64,000 bases of DNA from Micromonospora pisi (GCF_003633685.1 NZ_RBKT01000001.1:3596001-3660000); one strand, 5' to 3'; counted from the first letter of the stretch, positions 14,986-23,585 are shown. The notes: generated from the sequence alone by a model not told the origin. Program-made: numbers and translations.

Positions 14986-15885
14986 TCAGGGCGCGACGAC
15001 CGGCGGTACGCCCGTCGCCGCCGCCACGATCCGCTCGTACGACGCGACCGAGGTGGTGAAGGCGCCCAGTCGTACGGTCTTGTGCTCGCCATGGAAGTCC
15101 GACGAACCGGTCACCGTCAGTCCGAGCTCGGCGGCGAGCCGCCGGACGTGCTCCCGTTCGGCCGGTGAGTGGTCCTCGTGGTCGGCCTCCAGCCCGGCGA
15201 GTCCGGCGGCGGCCATCTCGACGATCAACGCGTCGGGGACCACCGGCCCACGTCGGCTCGCCCGGGGGTGGGCGAAGACCGGCACCCCGCCCGCCTCGCG
15301 GACCAGCCGGATCGCGTGGAAGACGTCCAGGTCCTCCTTTGGCGCGTGGTACCGCCAGCCGAGCCACCTCGGCTCGAACGCCTCGTTGGTGGTACGCACC
15401 AGTCCGGCCCGGATCAGCGCCTGCGCGATGTGCGGTCGACCGACCGTGCCGCCGGCCGCCCGCGCCTGGATGTCGGCCCAGTCCACGTCGATCCCGTCGG
15501 CGCGCAACGAGTCCACGATCCGTTCGGCCCGAACCTCGCGGGCGGCCCGGATCCGGGCCAGCTCGCTGACCAGTTCCGGCGCCTCCGGGTCGAACAGGTA
15601 GGCGAGCAGGTGCAGGGCGATCGACGGCTGGACGCCGTACCAGCGGCAGGAGAGTTCCGCGCCGCGTACCAGGGTCAGTCCGGGTGGCAGTGCCGCGACC
15701 GCGGGCGCCCAGCCGGCGGTGGTGTCGTGATCTGTGATCGCCACCACGTCGAGACCGGCCTCGGCGGCCGACCGCACGAGTTCGACCGGACTGAGCGTGC
15801 CGTCACTGGCGGTCGAGTGGGCGTGCAGGTCGATCCGGGTGTCCGGACCGGGAACGGGCAGCGGGTTCGGTACGGACGGGATCAC
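14986..15885 (-). CDS. PHP-domain phosphoesterase (TrpH/RnaAM-like)
   Basis: 299 residues. The PHP metal-binding motifs are in order: DLHAHSTASDGTL, AITDHDTT, RGAELSC, a middle helical insert, VFAHPRA and SSDFHGEHK. This is the RnaAM/TrpH subfamily, which removes phosphate from nucleoside 3',5'-bisphosphates or small RNA ends. The start at 15885 is a good fit; the spacer to MarC is about 100 bases and carries nothing notable. Confidence 0.9.
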   Translation of the reverse strand: MIPSVPNPLPVPGPDTRIDLHAHSTASDGTLSPVELVRSAAEAGLDVVAITDHDTTAGWAPAVAALPPGLTLVRGAELSCRWYGVQPSIALHLLAYLFDPEAPELVSELARIRAAREVRAERIVDSLRADGIDVDWADIQARAAGGTVGRPHIAQALIRAGLVRTTNEAFEPRWLGWRYHAPKEDLDVFHAIRLVREAGGVPVFAHPRASRRGPVVPDALIVEMAAAGLAGLEADHEDHSPAEREHVRRLAAELGLTVTGSSDFHGEHKTVRLGAFTTSVASYERIVAAATGVPPVVAP

Positions 15886-15945
15886 TGGTACGAGGGTACC
15901 GGCCGACCGGAAGCTCCTGGTCAGCCGGCCGATCGGCCAGCGGGG

Positions 15946-17121
15946 TCAGCCGGCCGGCTGGTTCGAGGTGAGTTTTGGTACGAACTGCCACTGCGCGGTC
16001 ACGCCGCTCGGCAGCGGCACCACCTTCTCGGTGCCGTCGACACCGCAACGGACCACACCCCGGTCGTCGGCGGCGAGCAGAGTGCGTTCGTCGGCCCAGG
16101 CGGGTGCGACGGTGGTACGGATCGGGCAGAGCACCGTCCGGTCCTGCCCGGCCAGCGCCTGGGTGAGGTCGACCAGCCGTACGTCCTCGGCCCGGTGTTC
16201 GGCGACCCAGCCGCCGTCGGGGGTGATCCGTCCTCCGGTGGTGTCGAGTTTCGGGTCCAGCACGCAGGTGCCGGTCCTGGCCACCACGAGGCCGGTGTCG
16301 CTCGCCTGGAGTTCGGCCAGGCAGGGCCGCTGTGCGGGGCCGGTCCCGGGTACGAGCCCGATCAGGGTCTTGCCCTGTGGCGACCCGTACACCGCCGTGA
16401 TCTTGTTGTTCCAGTTCGCCTGGTAGACGCGGTTCTGGGTGACCAGGTCGAAGCCCCGGGACTCCTCCGTGATCACCACCTGCTGACCGAGGAAGGCGAC
16501 CGGGGAGATGCCCGCCGGCACCGGTGTCATGGTGCGTACAGCCAGACCGCTGGAGCTGACCCGGGCCACGTAGAGCACGGTGTCGATGACGAAGGCGAGT
16601 TGGTCCCCGCCGGGGCTCAGCACCCAGCGGTCGTCGTTCCCGCGCAGCGAGATCGAAGTGCCGTCGGGGCGCATGAACCGGATACCGGCGGTGCCGCCGT
16701 AGATCCAACCGGTGGGCACCCGGTAGATCTGGGAGACCGTGCCGACCCCGGTCAAGGGCAGCGTCCGGCCGTCCATGGTCCAGAGTCGGTTGCCGGCCCA
16801 GAGGTCGAGGCCGATGCCGGTGTCGACGGTGGGTTGCGGCTCGACCGCCGGGTTGGTGGGCGTCGACTCCGGTTGACCGTTGAAGGCGATCGCCGAACCC
16901 TCCCGGCCTCCGTTGCCCGGTATCGAGACCTCACGCAGCGAGACGATCCCGCCGACGGTGACCACCAGGGCCAGCGCCGCGGCCACCGAGGAGGCGGCGG
17001 CCCGGCGGCGGCGGGCGGCCCGGCCACGGCGGATCGCGGCCGAAGCCGGGTCGTTGATCAGCGGCGGCGACTCGACCCGTTCGCTGAACATGCTCCGCAG
17101 CGAGTCCTCAAGCATGATCAT
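15946..17121 (-). CDS. single-pass membrane protein with propeller-like outer domain, downstream of sigma factor
   Basis: 391 residues. A 50-residue cytoplasmic N-terminus (LEDSLRSMFSERVESPPL then a basic RRGRAARRRR stretch) precedes one helix (ASSVAAALALVVTVGGIV) and a large extracytoplasmic part with repeated strand motifs such as RFMRPDGTSISLRGNDDRW and VLSPGGDQLAFVIDTV, suggesting a TolB/WD-like propeller. Its ATG overlaps the stop of the sigma-factor gene (TGATG), so the two are translationally coupled. It is a candidate partner or anti-sigma-like sensor; no zinc-finger anti-sigma domain is visible, so that role is an inference. Confidence 0.75.
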   Translation of the reverse strand: MIMLEDSLRSMFSERVESPPLINDPASAAIRRGRAARRRRAAASSVAAALALVVTVGGIVSLREVSIPGNGGREGSAIAFNGQPESTPTNPAVEPQPTVDTGIGLDLWAGNRLWTMDGRTLPLTGVGTVSQIYRVPTGWIYGGTAGIRFMRPDGTSISLRGNDDRWVLSPGGDQLAFVIDTVLYVARVSSSGLAVRTMTPVPAGISPVAFLGQQVVITEESRGFDLVTQNRVYQANWNNKITAVYGSPQGKTLIGLVPGTGPAQRPCLAELQASDTGLVVARTGTCVLDPKLDTTGGRITPDGGWVAEHRAEDVRLVDLTQALAGQDRTVLCPIRTTVAPAWADERTLLAADDRGVVRCGVDGTEKVVPLPSGVTAQWQFVPKLTSNQPAG

Positions 17122-17882
17122 CAACCTTCGGCCCCGGTCGACCGGACGGCGGGCGCCACGGCGGGGACCGTGGTCACCGGCAGCCGGGCCGGCGTGGCGC
17201 GCGGCGCGGCCGGGACCCGACGGGGTGCCGGTGCCGGTACGGGGGCGCGGGCCCCGGCCGGTCGGGGGGAAGGCTCGCCGCCCGGCAGTCCGGCGCCGGT
17301 CGGGCGGGCCGTGGCGGGCGGGCTGGTCCTCGGGCCGGCCGGCGCCGCTGCGCCGTCGGTACGCGCGACCAGCTCCGCCTCGGTGCCGGGCTCCGCGCCG
17401 AGCCGGCGGCGCAGCGTGTTGAGTGCCCGGAAGGTCTGACTCTTGACGGTGCCGGGCGAAATGTTGAGCATCGCAGCGGTCTGGGCTTCGGTCATGTCCT
17501 CGTAGAACCGGAGCACCAGGACGGCGCGTTGCCGTGCCGGTAGCGTCCGGAGATGCCGCCAGAGCGCGTCCCGCTCCAGTTGCTCCTCGATCTGGTCCGG
17601 GGCCGGCCGTTCGGGCAGCACCTCGGTGGGGCGCTCGCCGTGCCAGCGTCGACGCCACCAACTGGTCGCGGTGTTGACCAGCACCCGTCGGGCGTACGGC
17701 TCGACCGCCTCGATCTCACCGAGGCGCTTCCAGGCCAGGTACGTCTTGGTCAGCGCGGTCTGGAGCAGGTCCTCGGCCGTCGCCCAGTCTCCGGCGAGCA
17801 GATAGGCGGTACGCAGCAGCGCGGCGGAGCGGGCCGCGACGAACTCGCGGAACTCCTCTTCCAGGTTTTCCCTGGCCGCCAC
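17121..17882 (-). CDS. SigE-family ECF RNA polymerase sigma factor with Pro/Ala tail
   Basis: 253 residues. Region 2 is ALLRTAYLLAGDWATAEDLL with VEPYARRVLVNTATSWWRRR; region 4 is LPARQRAVLVLRFYEDMTEA and MLNISPGTVKSQTFRAL. This is the actinobacterial SigE-family (SigE-like ECF) pattern. Usual members are about 170 residues; here the last 85 or so residues are a Pro/Ala/Arg-rich disordered tail. GTG 17882 follows GGGGGAGG at good spacing; an in-frame TTG at 17909 is less likely. It overlaps the downstream membrane gene. Confidence 0.9.
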   Translation of the reverse strand: MAARENLEEEFREFVAARSAALLRTAYLLAGDWATAEDLLQTALTKTYLAWKRLGEIEAVEPYARRVLVNTATSWWRRRWHGERPTEVLPERPAPDQIEEQLERDALWRHLRTLPARQRAVLVLRFYEDMTEAQTAAMLNISPGTVKSQTFRALNTLRRRLGAEPGTEAELVARTDGAAAPAGPRTSPPATARPTGAGLPGGEPSPRPAGARAPVPAPAPRRVPAAPRATPARLPVTTVPAVAPAVRSTGAEG

Positions 17883-18017
17883 CTGTTGCCTCCCCCGACG
17901 CAGCACCAACCGTCAGGTTGACACAGGTAGTGCCCCGGAGTCGACGGCGAACGGGTGCGGTCTCCTCCGATTTTCGGATGAAAAGTCCGCACCCGTCACC
18001 ACATGCCTACACGTCTA

Positions 18018-18890
18018 TTACGCTCCGTCGTCAGCCTTGGCCTCGTCGGCTTCCTTGCCGAGCCGCGCCTCGACTGCCTGCGGCTCGTACATCTCCTCAA
18101 CCACGCGCAGGTAGAGCTCGTTCGGGTTGGGGAGGTACTTGACCTCACGCAGTGCCTGGTCCTGACCGGCCGACTCCAGCACGAAGGTGCCGTAGTTGAG
18201 CGTCCTGCCGAGCGGGGACTGCTCGTACTTCATGTCGGTGACCCGGGCCAGCGGCATCATCGCGACCCGCCGGGTGATGATGCCGTTGACCACCATCACC
18301 CGCTTGTTGGTCAGGATGAACCGGTCGAAGAACCAGTCCGCGACCTTCCACGCCACATAACCCATCACGCCGAGCCAGATCAGGACCGCCACGGTGGTGA
18401 GCCCGGCGATCTGCTGCCCGGCGAGGAAGCCGGAGAGGTAGCCGAGCACGAAGGTGGCGGCAAGCCCGATCAGGATCGGGGTGGCCAGGTAGACCTTGTG
18501 CCGCTTCCACTCGCCCCGGTACCGCTCGGTGGGGAAGAGATAACGCGCCACCAGGGCGGTCGGCTCGTCCTCCAGCGGCAGCACCCGACGCGGCCCGAGC
18601 GGCATGCCCGACGCGTCGACCCGCAGACCGGCGAGCTCCTCCTCGGAGATCTCCGGTGGCCGGTACTCCGCCTCCGGGTCCCGCTCCCAGCTCCGGCCGG
18701 AACGGGACTCGTCGTCGTAACCGGCGCCGTCCGGGTAGGGCGGCCCGTCCGGATAGGACGGTGCACCGGGATAGGGAGAGGCGTCTTCGGGGCCGTCGGG
18801 GCGGGCCCGAGGTATCGGCTCGGTGTCCCGCTCCCGACGCCAGCGCTCGGCGTCGTCAGGATCAGGGGGTGGCCCGGACGGATTGCCCAT
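18018..18890 (-). CDS. bacterial PH-domain (YdbS-type) membrane protein
   Basis: 290 residues. The first 110 or so are acidic and Pro/Tyr-rich with repeats (YPGAPSYPDGPPYPDG). Two helices follow (ATPILIGLAATFVLGYLSGF, TTVAVLIWLGVMGYVAW), then a bacterial PH domain: RFILTNKRVMVVNGIITRRV, MMPLARVTDMKYEQSPLGR, NYGTFVLESAGQD. Proteins of this kind sit in the membrane with the PH domain inside; the function is unknown. It starts seven bases after a 52-residue membrane peptide gene, so the two are likely co-transcribed. Confidence 0.85.
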   Translation of the reverse strand: MGNPSGPPPDPDDAERWRRERDTEPIPRARPDGPEDASPYPGAPSYPDGPPYPDGAGYDDESRSGRSWERDPEAEYRPPEISEEELAGLRVDASGMPLGPRRVLPLEDEPTALVARYLFPTERYRGEWKRHKVYLATPILIGLAATFVLGYLSGFLAGQQIAGLTTVAVLIWLGVMGYVAWKVADWFFDRFILTNKRVMVVNGIITRRVAMMPLARVTDMKYEQSPLGRTLNYGTFVLESAGQDQALREVKYLPNPNELYLRVVEEMYEPQAVEARLGKEADEAKADDGA

Positions 18891-18896
18891 CGCCGG

Positions 18897-19055
18897 CTAC
18901 GCGAAGAGGCTGGCGAAGAAGTCGCTGAAGCCCTGCGCGATGTCCATGACGCCGCCGCCCAACGACTTGAAGACGTCGGCGGCCGAGTCCGGCCGGAACG
19001 CGATGAAGAAAATTAGGAAGGCGATTCCGCCCCAGGTGAGGACCTTCTTGACCAT
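18897..19055 (-). CDS. 52-residue small membrane protein
   Basis: Short gene easily missed: MVKKVLTWGGIAFLIFFIAF begins with two lysines and one clear transmembrane helix, followed by an amphipathic tail ending in QGFSDFFASLFA. ATG 19055 has GAGGGG ten bases upstream, and the TAG stop lies seven bases before the PH-domain gene start. Coding-like third positions and tight spacing support expression in one operon. It resembles small conserved actinomycete membrane peptides of unknown function; it may assist the PH protein. Confidence 0.75.
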   Translation of the reverse strand: MVKKVLTWGGIAFLIFFIAFRPDSAADVFKSLGGGVMDIAQGFSDFFASLFA

Positions 19056-19177
19056 GACGGGCCATCCCCTCGATCGCGCGCCGTGTGGCGTACCGCAGCA
19101 GTACGTAGCGTATCAGCCAGGTGTCTTACCGTGAATTCCAAGTTTGTGCCATTTTCGAACCTGTCCGAGATGGTCAG

Positions 19178-19897
19178 TCAGACCAGACCGTGCAGGTACG
19201 GCGACGGCGCTCCGTACACCAGCTCGGGCGGCAACCACTCGGTCAAGTCGTGTAGCACGACATCTTCCGCGAGGAGGTAGCCCGCGCTCGACGGCCAGGT
19301 TATCGCATATAACCACCGTCCCCGAGCTTCGCCGACGTACGCGCTGCGGTCTGTCGGGGATTTGACCGACCAAAGTGGAGTGGGGTGACCAGCCGCCCTG
19401 ACCTTGGCGTGTGCCGGGTTCTCGGCGTGTCCGGGCAGCTCAACGGTCATCACGTCGGCGAGTAGCGCGCCGGGGTCCGGACCGGGGATGCCGGCGAACC
19501 GGGTGCCGAGACCGACGCCGGGCTCCTCGGCGACCAGGATGAGGTCGGCGGGTCCGCCGCCGAGCGGCGCCGGGCCGCTGCACGCCACGGCGGTGGCTCG
19601 CACACCCGTACGATCGTCGCCCGCCCAGGCCGCGCCGGTCATCACCCATCCGGGTGGCAGCGGCCAGAGACACCAGAGCGGCATCGCCGAGCCGGCGGCC
19701 GGCTGCGGCGGGTCGTTGATCAGCGCGGTGGCGACCTCCAGCATTCCCGGCCCGACCCGCTCCGCCACGCGCAGCGGTGGCACCGGGCCACAGTCCGGGC
19801 ACCGCCATTCGGAGTGCATCAGGTCCGGTGGTGCCACCGCACCGCCACACCTAGGACAACTCACCGCAAGAGTCACACGAACTACAGTCCCCGGCAC
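19178..19897 (-). CDS. DUF6758-family zinc-ribbon protein
   Basis: About 239 residues. A zinc ribbon near the N-terminus (SCPRCGGAV with WRCPDCG) is followed by a conserved domain: LWPLPPGWVMTGAAWAGDD, RATAVACSGPAPLGGGPADL, ILVAEEPGVGLGTRFAG and AAGHPTPLW. This matches my memory of the DUF6758 family found near PHP and MarC genes in Streptomyces, the same neighbourhood as here. The function is unknown. The start is ambiguous: GTG 19897 or GTG 19876 (TLAVSCPRCGG), neither with a strong ribosome site. Confidence 0.8.
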   Translation of the reverse strand: MPGTVVRVTLAVSCPRCGGAVAPPDLMHSEWRCPDCGPVPPLRVAERVGPGMLEVATALINDPPQPAAGSAMPLWCLWPLPPGWVMTGAAWAGDDRTGVRATAVACSGPAPLGGGPADLILVAEEPGVGLGTRFAGIPGPDPGALLADVMTVELPGHAENPAHAKVRAAGHPTPLWSVKSPTDRSAYVGEARGRWLYAITWPSSAGYLLAEDVVLHDLTEWLPPELVYGAPSPYLHGLV

Positions 19898-19977
19898 AGC
19901 ACCCCGGAGTCAAGCGAACCGGCCTTTTCGGTCAACTTGCCTCGGCTCACTACTCACCCGGACGGGTCGGACAGGGG

Positions 19978-20616
19978 TTATCCGGGTGGCGGACCGGCAT
20001 GCTCCCGGATCCAGGCGTGCATGGCGATGCCGCTGGCCACCCCCGCGTTGATCGAGCGGGTCGAGCCGTACTGGGCGATGGAGAAGAGTTGGTCGCAGGC
20101 GGCACGGGCCGGATCGGACAAGCCCGGCCCCTCCTGACCGAAGAGCAGTACGCACCGCGCCGGGAGCGTGACCGTTTCGAGCGGGCGGGCTCCGGGCAGG
20201 TTGTCGATCCCGATGACCACGAGATCGGCCTGGCGGGCCCAGCCGACGAAGCCCTCGATCGTCTCGTGGTGGCGTACGTGCTGGTACCGGTCGGTCACCA
20301 TGGCGCCGCGCCGGTTCCACCGCCGCCGTCCGACCACGTGCACCTCGGCGGCGAGGAAGGCGTTCGCGTTCCGGACCACCGTGCCGATGTTGAAGTCGTG
20401 CTGCCAGTTCTCGATCGCCACGTGGAACGAGTGCCGGCGCTGGTCCAGGTCGGCGACGACGGCCTCCTGTCGCCAGTACCGGTAGCGGTCCACCACGTTG
20501 CGCCGGTCGCCGTGCGCGAGCAGTTCCGGGTCGTAGTGCGGGTCCGTGGGGAACTCTCCAGGCCAGGGGCCGACCCCGACCTCCTCGTCCGCGCCCCCCA
20601 CGACCTCAGCCTCCAC
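19978..20616 (-). CDS. SpoU/TrmH-family RNA 2'-O-methyltransferase
   Basis: 212 residues with all three SPOUT motifs: NIGTVVRNANAF (motif 1), LLFGQEGPGLSD (motif 2) and SINAGVASGIAMHAW (motif 3). Members methylate ribose 2'-OH of tRNA or rRNA using AdoMet; no N-terminal substrate-binding L30-like domain is present, so the target is open. The frame is open far upstream, but the conserved protein begins near GTG 20616 (EAEVVGGADEE); GTG 20601 is an alternative. Confidence 0.88.
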   Translation of the reverse strand: MEAEVVGGADEEVGVGPWPGEFPTDPHYDPELLAHGDRRNVVDRYRYWRQEAVVADLDQRRHSFHVAIENWQHDFNIGTVVRNANAFLAAEVHVVGRRRWNRRGAMVTDRYQHVRHHETIEGFVGWARQADLVVIGIDNLPGARPLETVTLPARCVLLFGQEGPGLSDPARAACDQLFSIAQYGSTRSINAGVASGIAMHAWIREHAGPPPG

Positions 20617-20651
20617 GATCTGCAGAGGGTACGGGCCGACCGGGCGGCGAC

Positions 20652-21212
20652 TCAGCGCAGGCCCAGGGCCGTACCGAGCCGGCCGAGAAAGCCCCCGTCG
20701 ATCCCGGGCACCCACTCGCCGGAGGTGCCGAGGTGCGCGTCCACCGGGTGCGCCGCCCGGCGTACCCGGGCCGCCACCGACTGCACCCACTGTCGGTACG
20801 CGGCCGAGTCGGCCGGGTCCGCCCGATCGGCGAGCACCTCGACCGCGGCCTGACAGGAGAGGAGCAGCCCGGCGAGCCGGTCTCGCCGGCCGGCGTGCGG
20901 GCCACCGTCGAACGGACCGTTGTCCGGCTGGACGTCCAGCGGGGTGTTGTCGGGCTCGGCGTAGATGGCGACCACCACGGCGCGGACCAGGTCGCTGTCG
21001 AACGCACGCCCGGCGGCGATGCCCTCCAGCCCGGCCAGTCCCTCGAGCACCGCGTGGCGCGGGCTCGCCGGCTCGGGCGAGGTGGCCGCCACCAGCACCC
21101 GGCCCGGGAGCCGGATGAGCAGCTTCCACTCGTCGGTGGAGTAGGCCACGGTCGGCGCCCGCCCAGCGGGTCGACCGGAGTACGGCGACTCACCCGAGGC
21201 GTAGTGGCTCAT
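20652..21212 (-). CDS. conserved hypothetical protein
   Basis: 186 residues beginning MSHYASGESPYSGRPAG; GGGAGG precedes ATG 21212 at a good distance. The body is soluble and helix-rich (WKLLIRLPGRVLVAATSPEP, RAFDSDLVRAVVVAIYAEPD, LLLSCQAAVEVLADRADPAD) and the end is WVPGIDGGFLGRLGTALGL. No known motif is seen. It ends 35 bases before the SpoU methyltransferase, so co-transcription is likely. Confidence 0.7.
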   Translation of the reverse strand: MSHYASGESPYSGRPAGRAPTVAYSTDEWKLLIRLPGRVLVAATSPEPASPRHAVLEGLAGLEGIAAGRAFDSDLVRAVVVAIYAEPDNTPLDVQPDNGPFDGGPHAGRRDRLAGLLLSCQAAVEVLADRADPADSAAYRQWVQSVAARVRRAAHPVDAHLGTSGEWVPGIDGGFLGRLGTALGLR

Positions 21213-21823
21213 GGGGGACCTCCCGGCGCCAGCATATGACCGCTCGGGGTGGGCGGCAGAGGTCTTGCCCGAGAGATTCGACCGCACCGGCACCGGTGGA
21301 CAGGAAGCCGGTGGGCAGAGTGGGGCCCCGGATCAGACTCGGGGCCGGACGCAATGAGCGGCGGGGCCCTCCCCGGCACCCGCCGCCCACGCTCTGATGA
21401 GAAGGATTCTGCCCGATGACGCCGGGACACAGAAGAGTCGGAACAGAGACAGAGGTCACAGTTATGTTTTTGAAACATTACTTAACGTGAGAGTTGATGT
21501 TGCGGTAACTCATGGTCATTCTGGAAATTCGCCCTCGTGAATAGCGTGATCGTCAGATCACCGCAGGTCGCCAGCCGTGGCGAGATGGAAGCGCTCCCGT
21601 TACGTACCGTGTTCGTTTAATTTTCTTAACATTAGGGCCGACGAGACCGCGCCAGACCGACGGTCGTCAATCCGCCACTACCCTGCCCTGACCGGGCCGA
21701 CTCCCGGCCGGAGCAGGGTGACTCTGGCCACCCTGGGCGTTTCGGGGTGGGGGTACGGGGAATTCCACAGGCGGTGGACAGGTTCTTGCCTGCGTAGGTC
21801 TCAACCCATGAACGGAGAGTTCA
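21213..21823. other. 610-base intergenic region, partly AT-richer
   Basis: No convincing gene. GGCCCCG pairs with CGGGGCC around 21324-21345, perhaps a terminator. From about 21455 to 21640 the base composition drops well below the surroundings and contains two perfect palindromes: ATGTTT-TTG-AAACAT (near 21463) and GTGATC-GTCA-GATCAC (21546-21561). The 3' end carries the trxA promoter. A small RNA or a regulator-binding region is possible. Confidence 0.5.
21759..21784 (+). promoter_or_regulatory. SigR-type promoter of trxA
   Basis: GGAAT at 21759-21763 and GTT at 21782-21784 are separated by exactly 18 bases, matching the actinobacterial SigR (SigH) oxidative-stress consensus. It lies about 40 bases ahead of trxA, and thioredoxin genes are classic SigR targets. 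Confidence 0.8.
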
Positions 21824-22192
21824 ATGGCTACCGTTGAGCTGACTTCAGCCAACTTCGACGAGGTGACGAGTTCGGAGGGCACCGTTCTGGTGGACTTCTG
21901 GGCGGACTGGTGTGGCCCCTGTAAGCGGTTCGCCCCCGTCTACGAGAAGCTGTCCGAGCAGCACCCGGAGATCGTCTTCGGCAAGGTCGACACCGAGGCC
22001 CAGCAGGACATCGCCGCGAAGTTCGAGATCCGCTCGATCCCGACCATCATGGCCGTCCGCGACGGCGTGATCGTCTTCTCGCAGCCCGGCGCGCTCCCGG
22101 AGAGCGCCCTCCAGTCCCTGATCGACCAGGTCCAGCAGCTCGACATGGATGACGTGCGCAAGCAGCTCGCCAGCCACTCGCACGAGCACTGA
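21824..22192 (+). CDS. trxA: thioredoxin
   Basis: 122 residues. The active site WADWCGPCKRFAPVYEKL, the strand IVFGKVDTEAQQDIA and the cis-proline segment RSIPTIMAVRDG are all standard. It reduces protein disulfides in the cytosol with thioredoxin reductase (not in this window). The tail beyond the fold, MDDVRKQLASHSHEH, ends His-rich. ATG 21824 follows GGAGAG. A SigR-type promoter upstream indicates induction by thiol oxidation. The neighbouring leftward DCC protein is also a thiol oxidoreductase. Confidence 0.95.
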   Translation: MATVELTSANFDEVTSSEGTVLVDFWADWCGPCKRFAPVYEKLSEQHPEIVFGKVDTEAQQDIAAKFEIRSIPTIMAVRDGVIVFSQPGALPESALQSLIDQVQQLDMDDVRKQLASHSHEH

Positions 22193-22238
22193 CGACGCCG
22201 AGCCCGACACGGGCCCGCTATGCGCGTACCGACCGTTG

Positions 22239-22269
22239 CCGGCCGGGCACCCCACGGGTGTCCGGCCGG
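22239..22269. terminator. hairpin between trxA and DCC gene
   Basis: CCGGCCGGGCACCC can pair with GGGTGTCCGGCCGG across a short loop, between the convergent trxA and DCC genes; it could end both transcripts. There is no U-tract. Confidence 0.55.
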
Positions 22270-22309
22270 TGTCGTATCCGGCCGGGTGCCGGCGACCGCC
22301 GGACGCGGA

Positions 22310-22714
22310 TCACCTCGGGGTGGGTCCGTAACGCTGCTCACGAACCGCCTGGGGCAGCGAGCAGGCGGCCGTGCCACCCGGCATGCGGTGCCGGTTGCGG
22401 GCCACCCAGCGGTACGTCGGCCAGGCGAGCGCCCGGACCGGAGGCAACCGGAGCACCCGACCGAGCACCCGCCACACCGGCCGGCTGTCACCGAGCAGCC
22501 GGGCGATCGCGTCCGGGCCCGCCGCCCGGGTGCCGTCCGTACCGACCCACTGCACGGCGGCGTCGCACTCCGCCACGGTCAGGCCGAGTGCGTCGATGTC
22601 GGTGAACTGCCAGGGCACCACCCGCGCCCGGGTCGGGATACGCCGACCGACGAACTCCGCGCAGGTGGTGCAGAACGCACAGTCGCCGTCGTACACGAAG
22701 ATGGGCCGGTCCAT
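22310..22714 (-). CDS. DCC-family (DUF393) thiol-disulfide oxidoreductase
   Basis: 134 residues. The family signature YDGDCAFCTTCAEFVGRR carries the CxxC pair (FCTTC) at the N-terminus, followed by a region with VVPWQFTDIDALGLTVAECD typical of DUF393. ATG 22714 has GGGGAGGATGAGG immediately upstream. These small proteins are predicted thioredoxin-like oxidoreductases. It is convergent with trxA. Confidence 0.85.
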   Translation of the reverse strand: MDRPIFVYDGDCAFCTTCAEFVGRRIPTRARVVPWQFTDIDALGLTVAECDAAVQWVGTDGTRAAGPDAIARLLGDSRPVWRVLGRVLRLPPVRALAWPTYRWVARNRHRMPGGTAACSLPQAVREQRYGPTPR

Positions 22715-22781
22715 CTCCTCATCCTCCCCTGCCCCGCCGGATCGGACCAGGGCAACCCCGGCTGCCTCGATTACCGGACCG

Positions 22782-23585
22782 CTACAACACGTGGGTCCGG
22801 TAACCCGCGAGCGTCGCGTCCAGCACCTCACGGCCCGGCCGCGCCCACACGTCGGCGTGGAAGACCTCGACCTCGATCGGCCCGGTGAAACCGGTCGCGT
22901 CCACCGCCTCCCGGAACCGGCGCAGCTCCACACACCCCTCGCCGGGCAGACCACGCCCGAGCAGCACCCCCTCCGGCAGCGGGGTGACCCAGTCGGCGAC
23001 CTGGAAACAGGCGATCCGCCGCTCCCGGCCGGCCCGCTCGATCTGCGCCCAGACCTGGTCGTCCCACCAGACGTGGTACGTGTCGACCACCACGCCGACC
23101 GCCTCGACCGGATGCGGCGCGGCCAGGTCCAGCGCCTGCCCCAGACTGGCGACCACGCAGCGGTCGGAGCAGAACATCGGGTGCAGCGGCTCGATCGCCA
23201 ACCGGACCCCGGCGGCGAGCGCGTACGGCACCAGCGCGCCGATCGACTCGGTCACGCGCGCACGGGCGGCGTCCAGGTCCCGGCTGCCCGGCGGCAGGCC
23301 GCCGGAGACCAGCACCAGCACCGGGGCGCCGAGCGTCGCCGCCTCGTCGATCGCGCGCCGGTTCTCGTCGTACCAGTCCGGGGTGTGGAAGAAACCACCA
23401 CGGCACAGTGAGGTCACCGCGAGCCCGGCCTCCCGGACCAGCGCGGCGGTCTTCTCCACGCCGTAGTCCCGGGTCTCCTCACGCCAGAGGCCCACCTGGG
23501 TCACCCCGGCGTCGACACAGCCCGCGACCAGTTCCGGGATCGGCCAGTACTTCGTGGTCGCCTGGTTCAGCGAGAAGCGGTTCAC
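22782..23585 (-). CDS. sugar phosphate isomerase/epimerase (TIM barrel)
   Basis: 267 residues. AP-endonuclease-2-type TIM barrel features: SLNQATTKYWPIPELV at the start, AGVTQVGLWRE, RLAIEPLHPMF, VGVVVDTYHVWWD and IEVEVFHADVWA, which supply the metal ligands Glu, His and Asp in the usual order. Family members isomerise or epimerise sugars and inositols. The GTG start overlaps the DUF993 stop by four bases (GTGA), so it is the third gene of a coupled operon. The substrate is unknown. Confidence 0.85.
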   Translation of the reverse strand: MNRFSLNQATTKYWPIPELVAGCVDAGVTQVGLWREETRDYGVEKTAALVREAGLAVTSLCRGGFFHTPDWYDENRRAIDEAATLGAPVLVLVSGGLPPGSRDLDAARARVTESIGALVPYALAAGVRLAIEPLHPMFCSDRCVVASLGQALDLAAPHPVEAVGVVVDTYHVWWDDQVWAQIERAGRERRIACFQVADWVTPLPEGVLLGRGLPGEGCVELRRFREAVDATGFTGPIEVEVFHADVWARPGREVLDATLAGYRTHVL

